A stretch of DNA of 35,898 nt, taken from assembly GCA_963660485.1 (NCBI GenBank), contig CAVKYH010000024.1, forward strand, positions 1 through 35,898, given 5' to 3'. Below are positions 16,076-23,927 of this stretch, piece after piece. Positions within the stretch are counted from its first letter, which is position 1. Every line of letters begins with the position of its first letter. A program made the translations under genes and the position numbers. The notes under the pieces were generated by a model that was not told the DNA's origin, made no database searches, and was given only the letters and a program-made list of their open reading frames with translations. Source of the stretch: UBA6398 sp963660485. Its GTDB lineage: Bacteria > Bacteroidota > Bacteroidia > Bacteroidales > Bacteroidaceae.

Positions 16076-16086
16076 CGGATTTTTTA

Positions 16087-18207
16087 TTACTTAAGCAGTT
16101 CGGTATGTCCTTTAATTTCCTCAAGCACTTTCTCTGCAATTGAAGTAGAAACTGCTGCGTGATGATCATATTGCATTGAAGAAGTTGCACGACCCGAAGT
16201 AATGGTACGGAGAGCCGTTACATAACCAAATGTTTCTGCAAGCGGAACCAAAGCCTTAACGATACGTCCACCGCTACGGTTGGTATCCATACCTTCTACT
16301 TGACCACGTCTCTTGTTCAAGTCACCAATCACATCACCCATATTTTCTTCGGGGCAAACAACCTCAAGACGCATAATAGGCTCCATGAGTACGGGCTTAG
16401 CTTTTGCACAAGCGTTTTTGTATGCACTAATAGCTGCTACTTCAAATGACAACTGGTCAGAGTCTACAGGGTGGAAAGAACCATCAAGAAGTTCAACCTT
16501 AAGACCTACCATAGGATAACCACCAAGCACACCATTCTTCATTGCAGATTCAAAACCTTTCTGAACGGAAGGAATGAATTCCTTAGGAATGTTACCGCCG
16601 GTAACTTTATTGACAAACTGAAGATTGCCTTCTTTGAAATCAGGATCAAGCGGGCCGACATTAACAATAATATCAGCGAACTTACCACGACCACCAGTCT
16701 GCTTCTTGTAAACCTCGCGGAGATTAACAGTCTTAGTGATAGCTTCCTTGTAGTTAACCTGTGGCTTACCCTGATTACATTCTACGCCAAATTCACGACG
16801 AAGACGTTCGATAATAATATCAAGGTGAAGCTCGCCCATACCCGAAATAATCGTCTGACCGCTCTGTTCGTCAGTATGAACTGTGAAAGTAGGATCTTCT
16901 TCTGCGAGTTTTGCAAGACCATTGGAAAGTTTGTCAAGATCCTTCTGAGTCTTAGGCTCTACAGCAATACCGATAACTGGATCGGGGAAATCCATAGATT
17001 CAAGTACGATAGGAGCATCTTCATCAGCAAGAGTATCACCAGTGCGGATATCTTTGAAACCTACACCTGCGCCGATATCACCTGCACCGATAACATCAAC
17101 AGGGTTCTGCTTATTTGAATTCATCTGGAAAAGACGAGAGATACGCTCTTTCTTGCCCGAACGAACATTATATACATAAGAACCTGCAGAAATCTTACCG
17201 GAATAAACCCGGAAGAATGTAAGACGACCTACATACGGGTCGGTTGCAATCTTGAATGCGAGAGCAGATGTATGCTCGTCTTCAGCAGGACGGCGATCTT
17301 CTTCTTCGCCCGTACTCGGATTGGTACCAACGATATTCGGAGTATCAACAGGAGACGGAAGGAACATACATACATAGTCAAGCAGCGTTTGAACGCCCTT
17401 GTTCTTGAATGCAGAACCGCAAGTCATAGGAGTAAGCTTCTGCGAGATAGTTCCTTTACGGATAGCTGCGATAATTTCTTCCTTAGAAATAGTAGAAGGA
17501 TCTTCGAAGAATTTCTCCATCAAAGCATCATCACACTCTGCTGCCTGCTCAACCATCTTGTCGTGCCATTCCTGTGCTTCTGCCTGAAGTTCAGAAGGAA
17601 TTTCTTCAACTTCAAATTCAGCACCTTGGGTTTCATCGTTCCAAATGATAGCCTTCATCTGAATAAGATCGACAACGCCCTTAAAATTCTCCTCTGCGCC
17701 GATAGGAATTGCTACAACACAAGGATTTGCATGCAGAATACTCTTCATCTGGCTTACAACCTCGAAGAAATCTGCACCGGAGCGGTCCATCTTGTTTACA
17801 AAAGCAATACGGGGAACGTTATACTTATCAGCCTGACGCCAAACAGTTTCACTCTGCGGCTGTACACCACCTACTGCGCAGTATGTTGCCACAGCACCGT
17901 CGAGCACACGCAAAGAACGTTCTACCTCTGCGGTAAAGTCAACGTGTCCCGGAGTGTCGATAAGGTTAATTTTGAAAGTCTTGTCGTTCCAATTCCAATA
18001 AGTAGTGGTAGCAGCAGAAGTAATAGTAATACCTCTCTCCTGCTCTTCTTCCATCCAGTCCATCGTAGCTGCACCCTCGTGCACCTCACCGATTTTGTGG
18101 GTTTTACCCGTATAAAAGAGGATACGTTCAGAAGTAGTTGTTTTACCGGCATCGATGTGAGCCATGATACCGATGTTACGCGTAAGATTTAAATCTACTT
18201 TAGCCAT
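16087..18207 (-). CDS. fusA: Elongation factor G
   Basis: EF-G is the GTPase that moves tRNA and mRNA through the ribosome and also helps recycling. The 706 residues cover all five domains. The G domain has AHIDAGKTT (P loop, Gly21-Lys22-Thr23), the switch region RGITITSAA, DTPGHVDF and NKMD. Domain II follows at about 310-410, and domains III-V include the loop around YKEAITKTV and the GGYPMVGLKVELLDGSFHPV stretch. It lies 18 nt after rpsG, the classic str-operon order; no tuf gene follows, which is common in this phylum. Confidence 0.98.
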   Translation of the reverse strand: MAKVDLNLTRNIGIMAHIDAGKTTTSERILFYTGKTHKIGEVHEGAATMDWMEEEQERGITITSAATTTYWNWNDKTFKINLIDTPGHVDFTAEVERSLRVLDGAVATYCAVGGVQPQSETVWRQADKYNVPRIAFVNKMDRSGADFFEVVSQMKSILHANPCVVAIPIGAEENFKGVVDLIQMKAIIWNDETQGAEFEVEEIPSELQAEAQEWHDKMVEQAAECDDALMEKFFEDPSTISKEEIIAAIRKGTISQKLTPMTCGSAFKNKGVQTLLDYVCMFLPSPVDTPNIVGTNPSTGEEEDRRPAEDEHTSALAFKIATDPYVGRLTFFRVYSGKISAGSYVYNVRSGKKERISRLFQMNSNKQNPVDVIGAGDIGAGVGFKDIRTGDTLADEDAPIVLESMDFPDPVIGIAVEPKTQKDLDKLSNGLAKLAEEDPTFTVHTDEQSGQTIISGMGELHLDIIIERLRREFGVECNQGKPQVNYKEAITKTVNLREVYKKQTGGRGKFADIIVNVGPLDPDFKEGNLQFVNKVTGGNIPKEFIPSVQKGFESAMKNGVLGGYPMVGLKVELLDGSFHPVDSDQLSFEVAAISAYKNACAKAKPVLMEPIMRLEVVCPEENMGDVIGDLNKRRGQVEGMDTNRSGGRIVKALVPLAETFGYVTALRTITSGRATSSMQYDHHAAVSTSIAEKVLEEIKGHTELLK

Positions 18208-18225
18208 CTGTTATATTCCTCTCTT

Positions 18226-18702
18226 TTAGAATCTGAAATGTGCGAACGCACGGTTAGCTTCAGCCATGCGGTGCATGTCTTCTTTACGTTTGTAAGCACC
18301 ACCCTGCTCGTTGTAAGCATCCATAATTTCAGCAGCGAGTTTTTCCGCCATGGACTTTCCGCTACGTTTACGAGCAAAGTTGATCATGTTTTTCATCGAA
18401 ACCGATTCTTTACGGTCAGGACGAATTTCTGTAGGAACCTGGAAAGTTGCACCACCTATACGACGCGACTTAACCTCAACCAGAGGAGTAATCTTGTCGA
18501 GAGCTGATTTCCAAACTTCAAGTGCAGATTTCTCTGCGTCCTTATTTTTCTCACTTACGATTTCGAGGGCAGCATAGAATATCTTGTAAGAAGTATTCTT
18601 TTTGCCATCATACATAAGATGATTAACAAACTTGGAAACTTTCTGGTCTCCATAAACAGGATCCGGAAGGATCACACGTTTCTTTGGTTTTGCTTTTCTC
18701 AT
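18226..18702 (-). CDS. rpsG: Small ribosomal subunit protein uS7
   Basis: uS7 starts assembly of the 30S head and lies near the E site. The 158 residues start MRKAKPKKRVILPDPVYGDQ and contain KFVNHLMYDGKKNTSYKIFY. The beta hairpin has RRIGGATFQVPTEIRPDRKE, and the end KEDMHRMAEANRAFAHFRF is the usual one. In E. coli uS7 represses its own operon by binding the rpsL-rpsG spacer; here that spacer is 117 nt and contains a stable hairpin. Confidence 0.98.
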   Translation of the reverse strand: MRKAKPKKRVILPDPVYGDQKVSKFVNHLMYDGKKNTSYKIFYAALEIVSEKNKDAEKSALEVWKSALDKITPLVEVKSRRIGGATFQVPTEIRPDRKESVSMKNMINFARKRSGKSMAEKLAAEIMDAYNEQGGAYKRKEDMHRMAEANRAFAHFRF

Positions 18703-18750
18703 TTTGTTTTAGCGATAATTGATTTGGGGCTGCTAATACTATTTGTCTTC

Positions 18751-18771
18751 AACGTCCCCTCCGGGAGCGTT
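18751..18771 (-). promoter_or_regulatory. Hairpin in the rpsL-rpsG spacer
   Basis: The - strand reads AACG-C-TCCC, loop GGA, GGGG-A-CGTT, giving an eight-pair stem with one wobble and one C-A mismatch. The spacer has no T run after it and no promoter pattern. Its position matches the E. coli S7 operator region, but similarity in sequence was not shown, so the role is inference. Confidence 0.5.
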
Positions 18772-18819
18772 TACTCAACCTTTTCTTATTTTGCTTCCGC
18801 GCAAACCAAATGATTTTAC

Positions 18820-19200
18820 TTACTTAGACACCTTAGGTCTCTTTGCACCGTATTTAGAGCGACGCTGCGTGCGGTTAGCAACACCGGCAGTATCAAGAGT
18901 ACCGCGAACGATGTGGTAACGAACACCCGGAAGGTCTTTAACACGACCGCCACGCACCAAAACAATACTGTGTTCCTGAAGATTATGACCTTCTCCGGGT
19001 ATATAGGAGTTAACCTCCTTAGAGTTGGTCAAACGTACACGCGCAACCTTACGCATTGCAGAATTAGGTTTTTTAGGAGTGGTTGTGTAAACACGCACAC
19101 ACACGCCACGCCTCTGAGGGCATGAATCAAGGGCAGGCGATTTACTCTTATCCACCAAAACCTTTCTGCCTTTTCTTACCAATTGTTGAATTGTAGGCAT
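18820..19200 (-). CDS. rpsL: Small ribosomal subunit protein uS12
   Basis: uS12 sits in the decoding centre and controls accuracy. The 126 residues start MPTIQQLVRKGRKVLVDKSK. The decoding loop has TTTPKKPNSAMRKVARVRLT with the two lysines (42-43 region), and the second loop has GGRVKDLPGVRYHIVRG. These are the residues changed in classic streptomycin-resistant mutants, and here they are wild type. It is the first gene after the promoter at 19285-19315, so it leads the 33-gene unit, with a leader of about 78 nt. Confidence 0.98.
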   Translation of the reverse strand: MPTIQQLVRKGRKVLVDKSKSPALDSCPQRRGVCVRVYTTTPKKPNSAMRKVARVRLTNSKEVNSYIPGEGHNLQEHSIVLVRGGRVKDLPGVRYHIVRGTLDTAGVANRTQRRSKYGAKRPKVSK

Positions 19201-19255
19201 TTTACTGTTTTTTAATTACTTATATATTATATTCTTTCTATATTCTATGATTCTC

Positions 19256-19276
19256 AAAGGCGCATAATACACCTTT
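19256..19276 (-). promoter_or_regulatory. Hairpin at the 5' end of the rpsL leader
   Basis: On the - strand AAAGGTG pairs with CGCCTTT across a 7-nt loop, starting only a few bases after the predicted transcription start. A hairpin at the very 5' end often protects mRNA from decay; that role is inference. Confidence 0.45.
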
Positions 19277-19284
19277 TCGGGCTG

Positions 19285-19315
19285 CAAAGTTACAAATATT
19301 TCCGCTATTTACAAA
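19285..19315 (-). promoter_or_regulatory. Promoter of the ribosomal gene unit
   Basis: TTTG (19312-19315), a 19-nt spacer and TAACTTTG (19285-19292) read on the - strand give a perfect phylum consensus. Transcription should start near 19279. I found no other promoter this good inside the following 18 kb. Confidence 0.85.
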
Positions 19316-19600
19316 GAAAGTCAGGAGGTTAACATACAGAGAAACACAAGCATTACCTCCTTTTCATACAAAGCACAAGCGTTACAAATCATTACAAATA
19401 AATGATATTCAACATATTAAAGAAAACCAAAGCAACAATCTCCGTTTTTTTTCGCTCTTTGTTTTATTGTTTTTTAACTATTTATCTTGCTTTTGAAGTT
19501 TATTTAACTATAAAATCGACAGGATTCTTTCTGAAAACAAACAAAGCCCCCAGAAGCACCATATTTCTCCACAAAAATTCCGGCATCTGCATCGCGAAAA
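19316..19600. other. Intergenic spacer without a supported gene
   Basis: AT-rich DNA upstream of rpsL. It has an imperfect direct repeat (AAACACAAGCATTAC near 19342 and AAAGCACAAGCGTTAC near 19370) and AGGAGGT/ACCTCCT arms around 19323-19361 that could pair across a long loop. I see no convincing promoter or coding region. Confidence 0.4.
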
Positions 19601-19604
19601 AAAC

Positions 19605-19681
19605 AATATCGGATATCGCAAAAACGATGTCTGACATAATTTAAACGATGTCAGACATAATTTAAACAAGGTCTGACATCG
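19605..19681. repeat. 21-bp tandem repeat with GTCTGAC core
   Basis: Units start at 19625, 19646 and 19667 (the third partial). The core is GATGTCTGACATAATTTAAA, with ATGTC/GACAT inverted arms in each unit. The block AATATCGGATATCG before it and the GTCTGAC/TAATTTAAA core recur at 27051-27091, so the two sites are related. Only two and a half copies and no spacer-like unique sequence exist, so this is not CRISPR. Confidence 0.6.
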
Positions 19682-19710
19682 GAAAGGCGTTTTTAAGCCT
19701 AAGAATATCA

Positions 19711-19754
19711 GCAAAATAAAAAGCATTGCCATCAAGCCTGACAGCAATGCTTTT
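19711..19754 (-). terminator. Terminator after the GH99-like gene
   Basis: On the - strand AAAAGCATTGC and GCAATGCTTTTT flank a 14-nt loop and are followed by TTTTTATTTT. It lies 25 nt past the stop codon. Confidence 0.75.
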
Positions 19755-19778
19755 ATCTCGTCTTTATGGTTGCAAAAA

Positions 19779-21752
19779 CTACTCTTTGCTCCATATATAG
19801 CGGTAATTGAACCTGCGGTTGGGAGCGGTGTCGCCTCCGAGCGCAAGACCGATGGGCGATTTCAAGTCTGCGGGGTTGTCCGCCCATTTGAAATCGAACG
19901 TTATGTTGTTGCCCTTTGCTCCAATATACTTTCTCGGTATGCTTATATAATAATCCTTGCCGTCTACGCGGGTTTCGATTTTCGCAATCTCTTTCCATTG
20001 TGCCGTGCTGTCGGCATTGACGCCGGCACATTTCAGGAGTTTTCCGTCTGAAACCATATAGTCGTACCCGTTCCAGCCGGTTCGGCTGTTTTTGTCAGTA
20101 TCCAGGAAGAGCAACATCCAACCTTCGGGCTGCGGTTTGGTGAGATTGTCCGCAGCAGATACGCGAAACATTACGTTTTTCTTTGTTATCCCCACTTTGG
20201 TAAGCACTATATCGTTTCGCCCGAGCGTATCTTTGTAGTGCAATCCCGAATATCCGTCCCAATCTCTATGGACAATATCGCCCTTTGTATCGCGGTATTC
20301 CGTTTTTTCATTGTCCCAGGACGTAAAATATCCGTGGTTTTCCGGAATGGGACGCACGCCTTTATACTTTCGTATGTTTGCCGCCATCTGCATATAGTAG
20401 TTGTCGGAAAAACCACCCTTCATAGGACCGATAGTACGGTTGAATTCCTCATTATATTGGTCTACGAAGAAATAATTTGTACCCGGACGACGCATGAAAG
20501 TTACTGCCGGGTCCTGCATGAACTTACCTGCGGTCCATTCGTTCCAATCGTTGAGATAAATAAACGAAGGGTCTACACTCAAAGCCTCGTCCCAACGATC
20601 TTGAAAATAGATACCGTATGCCGTGGGGCGCTCCATTTTCTTGCCAAACTCGGGGACGTATGCCGGAACAGGCAAATCGTATTGGTCAAATTGGGGTTCG
20701 CCCGTCTGTTGCCGCCATGATTTTCCGATAAGCGAGACAGGGTGTTGCGCAGGAGTAACAGAGATTTCCTCTATTTCCCCATTGTGTCGCGAAGCACGCT
20801 CGCGGGGAGTAAGATCCTGCACCTGCTTGTCGCCAAGATCGAGACCGAATGTCCAATAGTCCTCCGTGCCCACAAGACGTTTGCCATTCCATTTGTAATA
20901 TCCCCACCACATGCTGCGAAGAGTGAAGAAGTCGAGAATATATTGCGGATAGTACGAAATAAACTGCTTGGTGTAAACACTGTCGCCGTAATGCGGATTG
21001 GCAGGATTGGTTACCGCATCGGCGTCATAGAGAAAGTTTTGGAATTTGGCAGGCTTCGCACTCACGGCGTCAAACGTGGGATCTACATTATATAGGAACA
21101 ATGGTTTTCCGTCGCGGTAATACCACAAATCTTTATAGCGGCCGGGGCGATAAATACGCTCAAAGATTTCCTGAGCACAGTATATGGGAACGCCGTTAAA
21201 CACCCAAAAACAAAACTTTGGCACTTTCTGTCCGCCGTTTTTCATCTCTGCCATTATTTTGAACATCTGCTCCCATTCTTCCCAGTACCTTACGGAATTG
21301 GTTACATCGAGAATTAGCACGTCAACTCCCGCATCGGCAAGCGCAGACAAGTCATGGCGAATAACATATGGGTCGGCTGATAAAAAATAGCCCAGTTCCG
21401 GTTCTCCCCAATGGTAATATCCGCCATACTCCTGCCATATCTGTTTTGTTCCGTCGAGACGGGCGGAAGGATCTTTGCGGAGTATTTTCGTTATATCCCC
21501 TTTATAGGGTGGCGTGCCTACGTGATTGTTTTGCGTGTGCCAGGTGATGTAAAACATTCCCACGTCTCTTGTTTTGTCGGTTTTCAATTTTCCCGCTTCG
21601 TTTAGCGTAGGTTGTATGCGCCCCGCGCCGTCTGTTCCTACCCAAGTATCGGGATAAATGTCCCAAGAAAGGTTTTCGTTTTGATTCTGTGCCGAAAGCG
21701 GGGAAACGGCAAGCGACAAAAGAGCGAGTATAGCCGGAATTCTATTTTTCAT
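19779..21752 (-). CDS. Secreted GH99-like glycan-active protein with CBM9-like C-terminal domain
   Basis: From the ATG at 21752 the protein has 657 residues and starts with a signal peptide, MKNRIPAILALLSLAVSPLS followed by AQ. A frame extension to 21782 would place ten residues before it. The middle part has features of the GH71/GH99 endo-mannosidase-like (beta/alpha)8 group: FYITWHT, the aromatic GYYHWGEPELGYF, DPYVIRHDLSALADAGVDVL, and LYNVDPTFDA after the WYYRDGKPLFLY strand. YLNDWNEWTAGKF near 440 holds a conserved acidic pair. The last 140 residues (KVGITKKNVMFRVSAADNLT, then LLFLDTDKNSRTGWNGYDYM) resemble a CBM9 or DOMON-type beta-sandwich. Substrate is unknown; a host or algal mannoside is possible. 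It lies downstream of a GH20 gene on the same strand but has its own promoter and terminator. Confidence 0.7.
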   Translation of the reverse strand: MKNRIPAILALLSLAVSPLSAQNQNENLSWDIYPDTWVGTDGAGRIQPTLNEAGKLKTDKTRDVGMFYITWHTQNNHVGTPPYKGDITKILRKDPSARLDGTKQIWQEYGGYYHWGEPELGYFLSADPYVIRHDLSALADAGVDVLILDVTNSVRYWEEWEQMFKIMAEMKNGGQKVPKFCFWVFNGVPIYCAQEIFERIYRPGRYKDLWYYRDGKPLFLYNVDPTFDAVSAKPAKFQNFLYDADAVTNPANPHYGDSVYTKQFISYYPQYILDFFTLRSMWWGYYKWNGKRLVGTEDYWTFGLDLGDKQVQDLTPRERASRHNGEIEEISVTPAQHPVSLIGKSWRQQTGEPQFDQYDLPVPAYVPEFGKKMERPTAYGIYFQDRWDEALSVDPSFIYLNDWNEWTAGKFMQDPAVTFMRRPGTNYFFVDQYNEEFNRTIGPMKGGFSDNYYMQMAANIRKYKGVRPIPENHGYFTSWDNEKTEYRDTKGDIVHRDWDGYSGLHYKDTLGRNDIVLTKVGITKKNVMFRVSAADNLTKPQPEGWMLLFLDTDKNSRTGWNGYDYMVSDGKLLKCAGVNADSTAQWKEIAKIETRVDGKDYYISIPRKYIGAKGNNITFDFKWADNPADLKSPIGLALGGDTAPNRRFNYRYIWSKE

Positions 21753-21822
21753 ATATGGATTGATTCTAACTGTATGCCGCATGGTATTTCACAGCAGGCA
21801 TATTATATATATTGTATGTGTG

Positions 21823-21830
21823 CAAATATA
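21823..21830 (-). promoter_or_regulatory. -7 element for the GH99-like gene
   Basis: TATATTTG on the - strand, about 70 nt before the start codon. No good TTTG is seen at -33. The element abuts the T run of the GH20 terminator. Confidence 0.5.
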
Positions 21831-21863
21831 AAAAATGTCGGTCATATCAACGATACGACCGAC
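21830..21863 (-). terminator. Terminator after the GH20 gene
   Basis: Arms at 21852-21863 and 21837-21848 form a 12-pair stem (one G-U) with a 3-nt loop, followed by six T on the - strand. The + strand side also runs into GTTTTTG, so it could work both ways. Confidence 0.85.
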
Positions 21864-21895
21864 TGTTTTTGTTTCTTCAAAGGATTGCTGCCGTT

Positions 21896-23515
21896 TTATT
21901 TCGCAGCTTCGGGAGTGCCCATCGAATATGAAGGCTGCCCTGTGAAGTATCCTTTGCTCTGCCACAGTTTTTCTACGGGCGCGATGCGACGTGTGAAATC
22001 TGCGAGGTTTTTGTTTTCCACTTTTGTCCAGCCACATTCAGCGTATGCCGCAAGACGCGGGAATGTCTGGAAATATATGCGTGCGTCTGTAGGAGTGCGT
22101 TCGCCCCACATTTGGCAACCGAGACCGAGTATCTTGGAGTTTTGTTCCGGAGTGAGGTCTTCGAAATACGGGTTGAAGCTATAGGAACGCTCAAGCGGTA
22201 TTGCCTCGTAGGGATAATCGAGATAGGTGAACACGCGATTGGAATTGACCACATTGAAACCTTTCTTGATTGCTTTCTTTGCGAGTTCGGTGGAACCGTC
22301 CCAGAACTGCACGAGCGTACCCGGCTCAAGAGTTACAGCAGAGTTCTCGCCACGGTTGGCTTCCTCGTGAACATTGTCGCCGGTAATCTCGTTCCAGCCG
22401 ATGAGTTTAACTCCTTTTTTGTCGAGGAACTTCTGCAGGCTGTTGATAGTGTAGAGTTGCATGTCGGGATAGGTTTTGAGACCGTGCTCCTGCATGAACT
22501 TTTTGATTCTGTCGTTTTTGGTCCAGCGCGAATAGTTTGCCTCGTCGCCGCCGATGTGTACAATTTTCGAGGGGAAGAGTTTTACTACTTGGTTAAGCGT
22601 AGTTTCGATAAACTTCTTGAATTCCGGTGCAACCACATCGTATATTGCGGGGTCGGTATCATTGTCGCCTTTTGCCATAAGTTCGGGATAAACGTGAGCA
22701 GCTGCGAAGCAATGGCCCGGGACTTCGATTTCGGGAATCACGCGTATGCCTCTATCGGCGCAATAGTTAACCACTTCCTTGATTTCGTCCTGTGTGTAAT
22801 AAGCGCGGTCGCGGTTGGGATAAGCCTCCTTCCATTTGTCGGCTCCGAGGAACCAGTGGCTGTTATCGCTGAGCGAACCTTCGCTCGTAAGTTTGGGATA
22901 TCCTTTTATTTCGATACGCCAGCCCGGATCGTCCACCAAATGCCAGTGGAATGTATTCATCTTCAAGCGTACCATTTCATTGACAAGGCGTTTCACCATT
23001 GCCATACCGTGGAAATGGCGGCTTTCGTCGAGCATATATGCACGCCACCCGAATTCGGGCCAGTCGGTTATTTTGCAAACGTTGGCCGTAAAGTTTCCGT
23101 TTTCGTTCTTCAACATTTGTCTGATGCTCTCTATTGCGTAGATTGCACCGCTACGGTCGTCAGCCACAGCAGCCACAGCGGGTTTCTTCTTGTCGCTAAC
23201 TTCGAGCGTATATCCCTCCTTGTGTCCGGAAGCCTTGCCCATGGAGATTGCAATGTCGGCCTGAGATGCCGAAGATACCATGACGGGCGAAATGCCTGCT
23301 TCCTTGAACTGTGCCGAAAGGTAAGCGTTGCTTATTTTGGCTTTCTTGTCGAGATACACCTTGGGACTTGCCGAAACCGATGCCTTGCCGGCCTGAAGCC
23401 TTACCACCTGCGGCTGCGGAACTATGGTTATCTGTGCGGCGCAATGCTTCGCCGGGAAAATGAGTAGCGCTGCGGCTATTCCTGCCACAAACGTCTTGCC
23501 TAAAGATTTCTTCAT
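21896..23515 (-). CDS. Beta-N-acetylhexosaminidase, GH20, secreted
   Basis: GH20 enzymes release terminal GlcNAc or GalNAc by substrate-assisted catalysis. The 539 residues begin with a signal peptide (MKKSLGKTFVAGIAAALLIF) ending near AKHCAAQ; the cysteine could also mean a lipoprotein, but the lipobox is poor. The GH20b domain is at about 28-150. The catalytic barrel starts at FGWRAYMLDESRHF (Arg158 binds sugar) and has NTFHWHLVDDPGWRIEIK, IPEIEVPGHC and HIGGDEANYSRW. Asp324-Glu325 is the catalytic pair. GWNEIT and LVQFWDG supply the substrate-pocket tryptophans. Expected to work in the periplasm or on the outer surface on mucin or N-glycans. It is a single gene with its own promoter and terminator. 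Confidence 0.95.
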   Translation of the reverse strand: MKKSLGKTFVAGIAAALLIFPAKHCAAQITIVPQPQVVRLQAGKASVSASPKVYLDKKAKISNAYLSAQFKEAGISPVMVSSASQADIAISMGKASGHKEGYTLEVSDKKKPAVAAVADDRSGAIYAIESIRQMLKNENGNFTANVCKITDWPEFGWRAYMLDESRHFHGMAMVKRLVNEMVRLKMNTFHWHLVDDPGWRIEIKGYPKLTSEGSLSDNSHWFLGADKWKEAYPNRDRAYYTQDEIKEVVNYCADRGIRVIPEIEVPGHCFAAAHVYPELMAKGDNDTDPAIYDVVAPEFKKFIETTLNQVVKLFPSKIVHIGGDEANYSRWTKNDRIKKFMQEHGLKTYPDMQLYTINSLQKFLDKKGVKLIGWNEITGDNVHEEANRGENSAVTLEPGTLVQFWDGSTELAKKAIKKGFNVVNSNRVFTYLDYPYEAIPLERSYSFNPYFEDLTPEQNSKILGLGCQMWGERTPTDARIYFQTFPRLAAYAECGWTKVENKNLADFTRRIAPVEKLWQSKGYFTGQPSYSMGTPEAAK

Positions 23516-23567
23516 TTTTATATCTATGTTTTATCGTTTTCTTGGTTACACCATTGTTATTCTATTG

Positions 23568-23599
23568 CAAATATAGCAATTATGATTGGAATGCACAAT
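23568..23599 (-). promoter_or_regulatory. Promoter of the GH20 gene
   Basis: TATATTTG (23568-23575) with ATTG (23596-23599) 20 nt upstream on the - strand approximates the phylum consensus, about 55 nt before the start codon. Confidence 0.6.
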
Positions 23600-23710
23600 T
23601 TTTATTGACAATGTGCACTCTACTCCACTGCTTTTGCCTGAAATTTACTTTTTCAGCGCCGTTTTTCCGACACTGTTCACCGCATGATTTCAAGCGCTTT
23701 TTGCATCGCA

Positions 23711-23816
23711 AAAACTCCGACGCATCTCGTTTGAATTAGATGCGTCGGAATTTAAATTTGGTGGCCCGGAGTTTTTACAAGATGCCGACTCGTTTTTGCA
23801 ATATCCCACAAGGCTT
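23711..23816. repeat. Terminator-like dispersed repeat, copy B
   Basis: TCCGACGCATCT (23716-23727) and AGATGCGTCGGA (23738-23749) form a perfect 12-bp inverted repeat. On the - strand it is followed by GTTTTTGCG, so it looks like an intrinsic terminator. On the + strand TGGCCCGGAGTTTTT (23762-23776) follows, with a second part matching copy A at 26-96. It may be a back-up terminator behind the amt gene. Confidence 0.65.
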
Positions 23817-23844
23817 TTTGTGCAATGCATAAAAGCGGAACAAA

Positions 23845-23882
23845 GAGCAGTCCCACACGGCATTAGCCGCATGGGACTGCTC
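23845..23882 (-). terminator. Terminator after the ammonium transporter
   Basis: GAGCAGTCCCA and TGGGACTGCTC form an 11-bp stem, with an inner CGGC/GCCG stem, followed on the - strand by TTTGTTCCGCTTTT. It lies 45 nt after the stop codon. Confidence 0.75.
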
Positions 23883-23927
23883 AAGTAATAACCCAGAAAA
23901 TTATAGAATGAAAAATTTCGCAAATTT

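Noticed and set aside
17272..18192. 306-codon open frame on the + strand opposite fusA
   Set aside because: EF-G on the other strand is complete and certain; this frame is its shadow.
19402..19644. 80-codon + strand frame with hydrophobic N terminus
   Set aside because: Low complexity, no promoter pattern or ribosome site, and it runs into the GTCTGAC tandem repeat.
19625..19681. Possible CRISPR-like array
   Set aside because: Two and a half 21-bp units directly adjoin with no unique spacers, and no cas gene is near.
22112..23467. 451-codon open frame on the + strand opposite the GH20 gene
   Set aside because: The - strand protein has all GH20 catalytic motifs and a signal peptide. The + strand product has no recognisable motif and mirrors the codon bias of the real gene.
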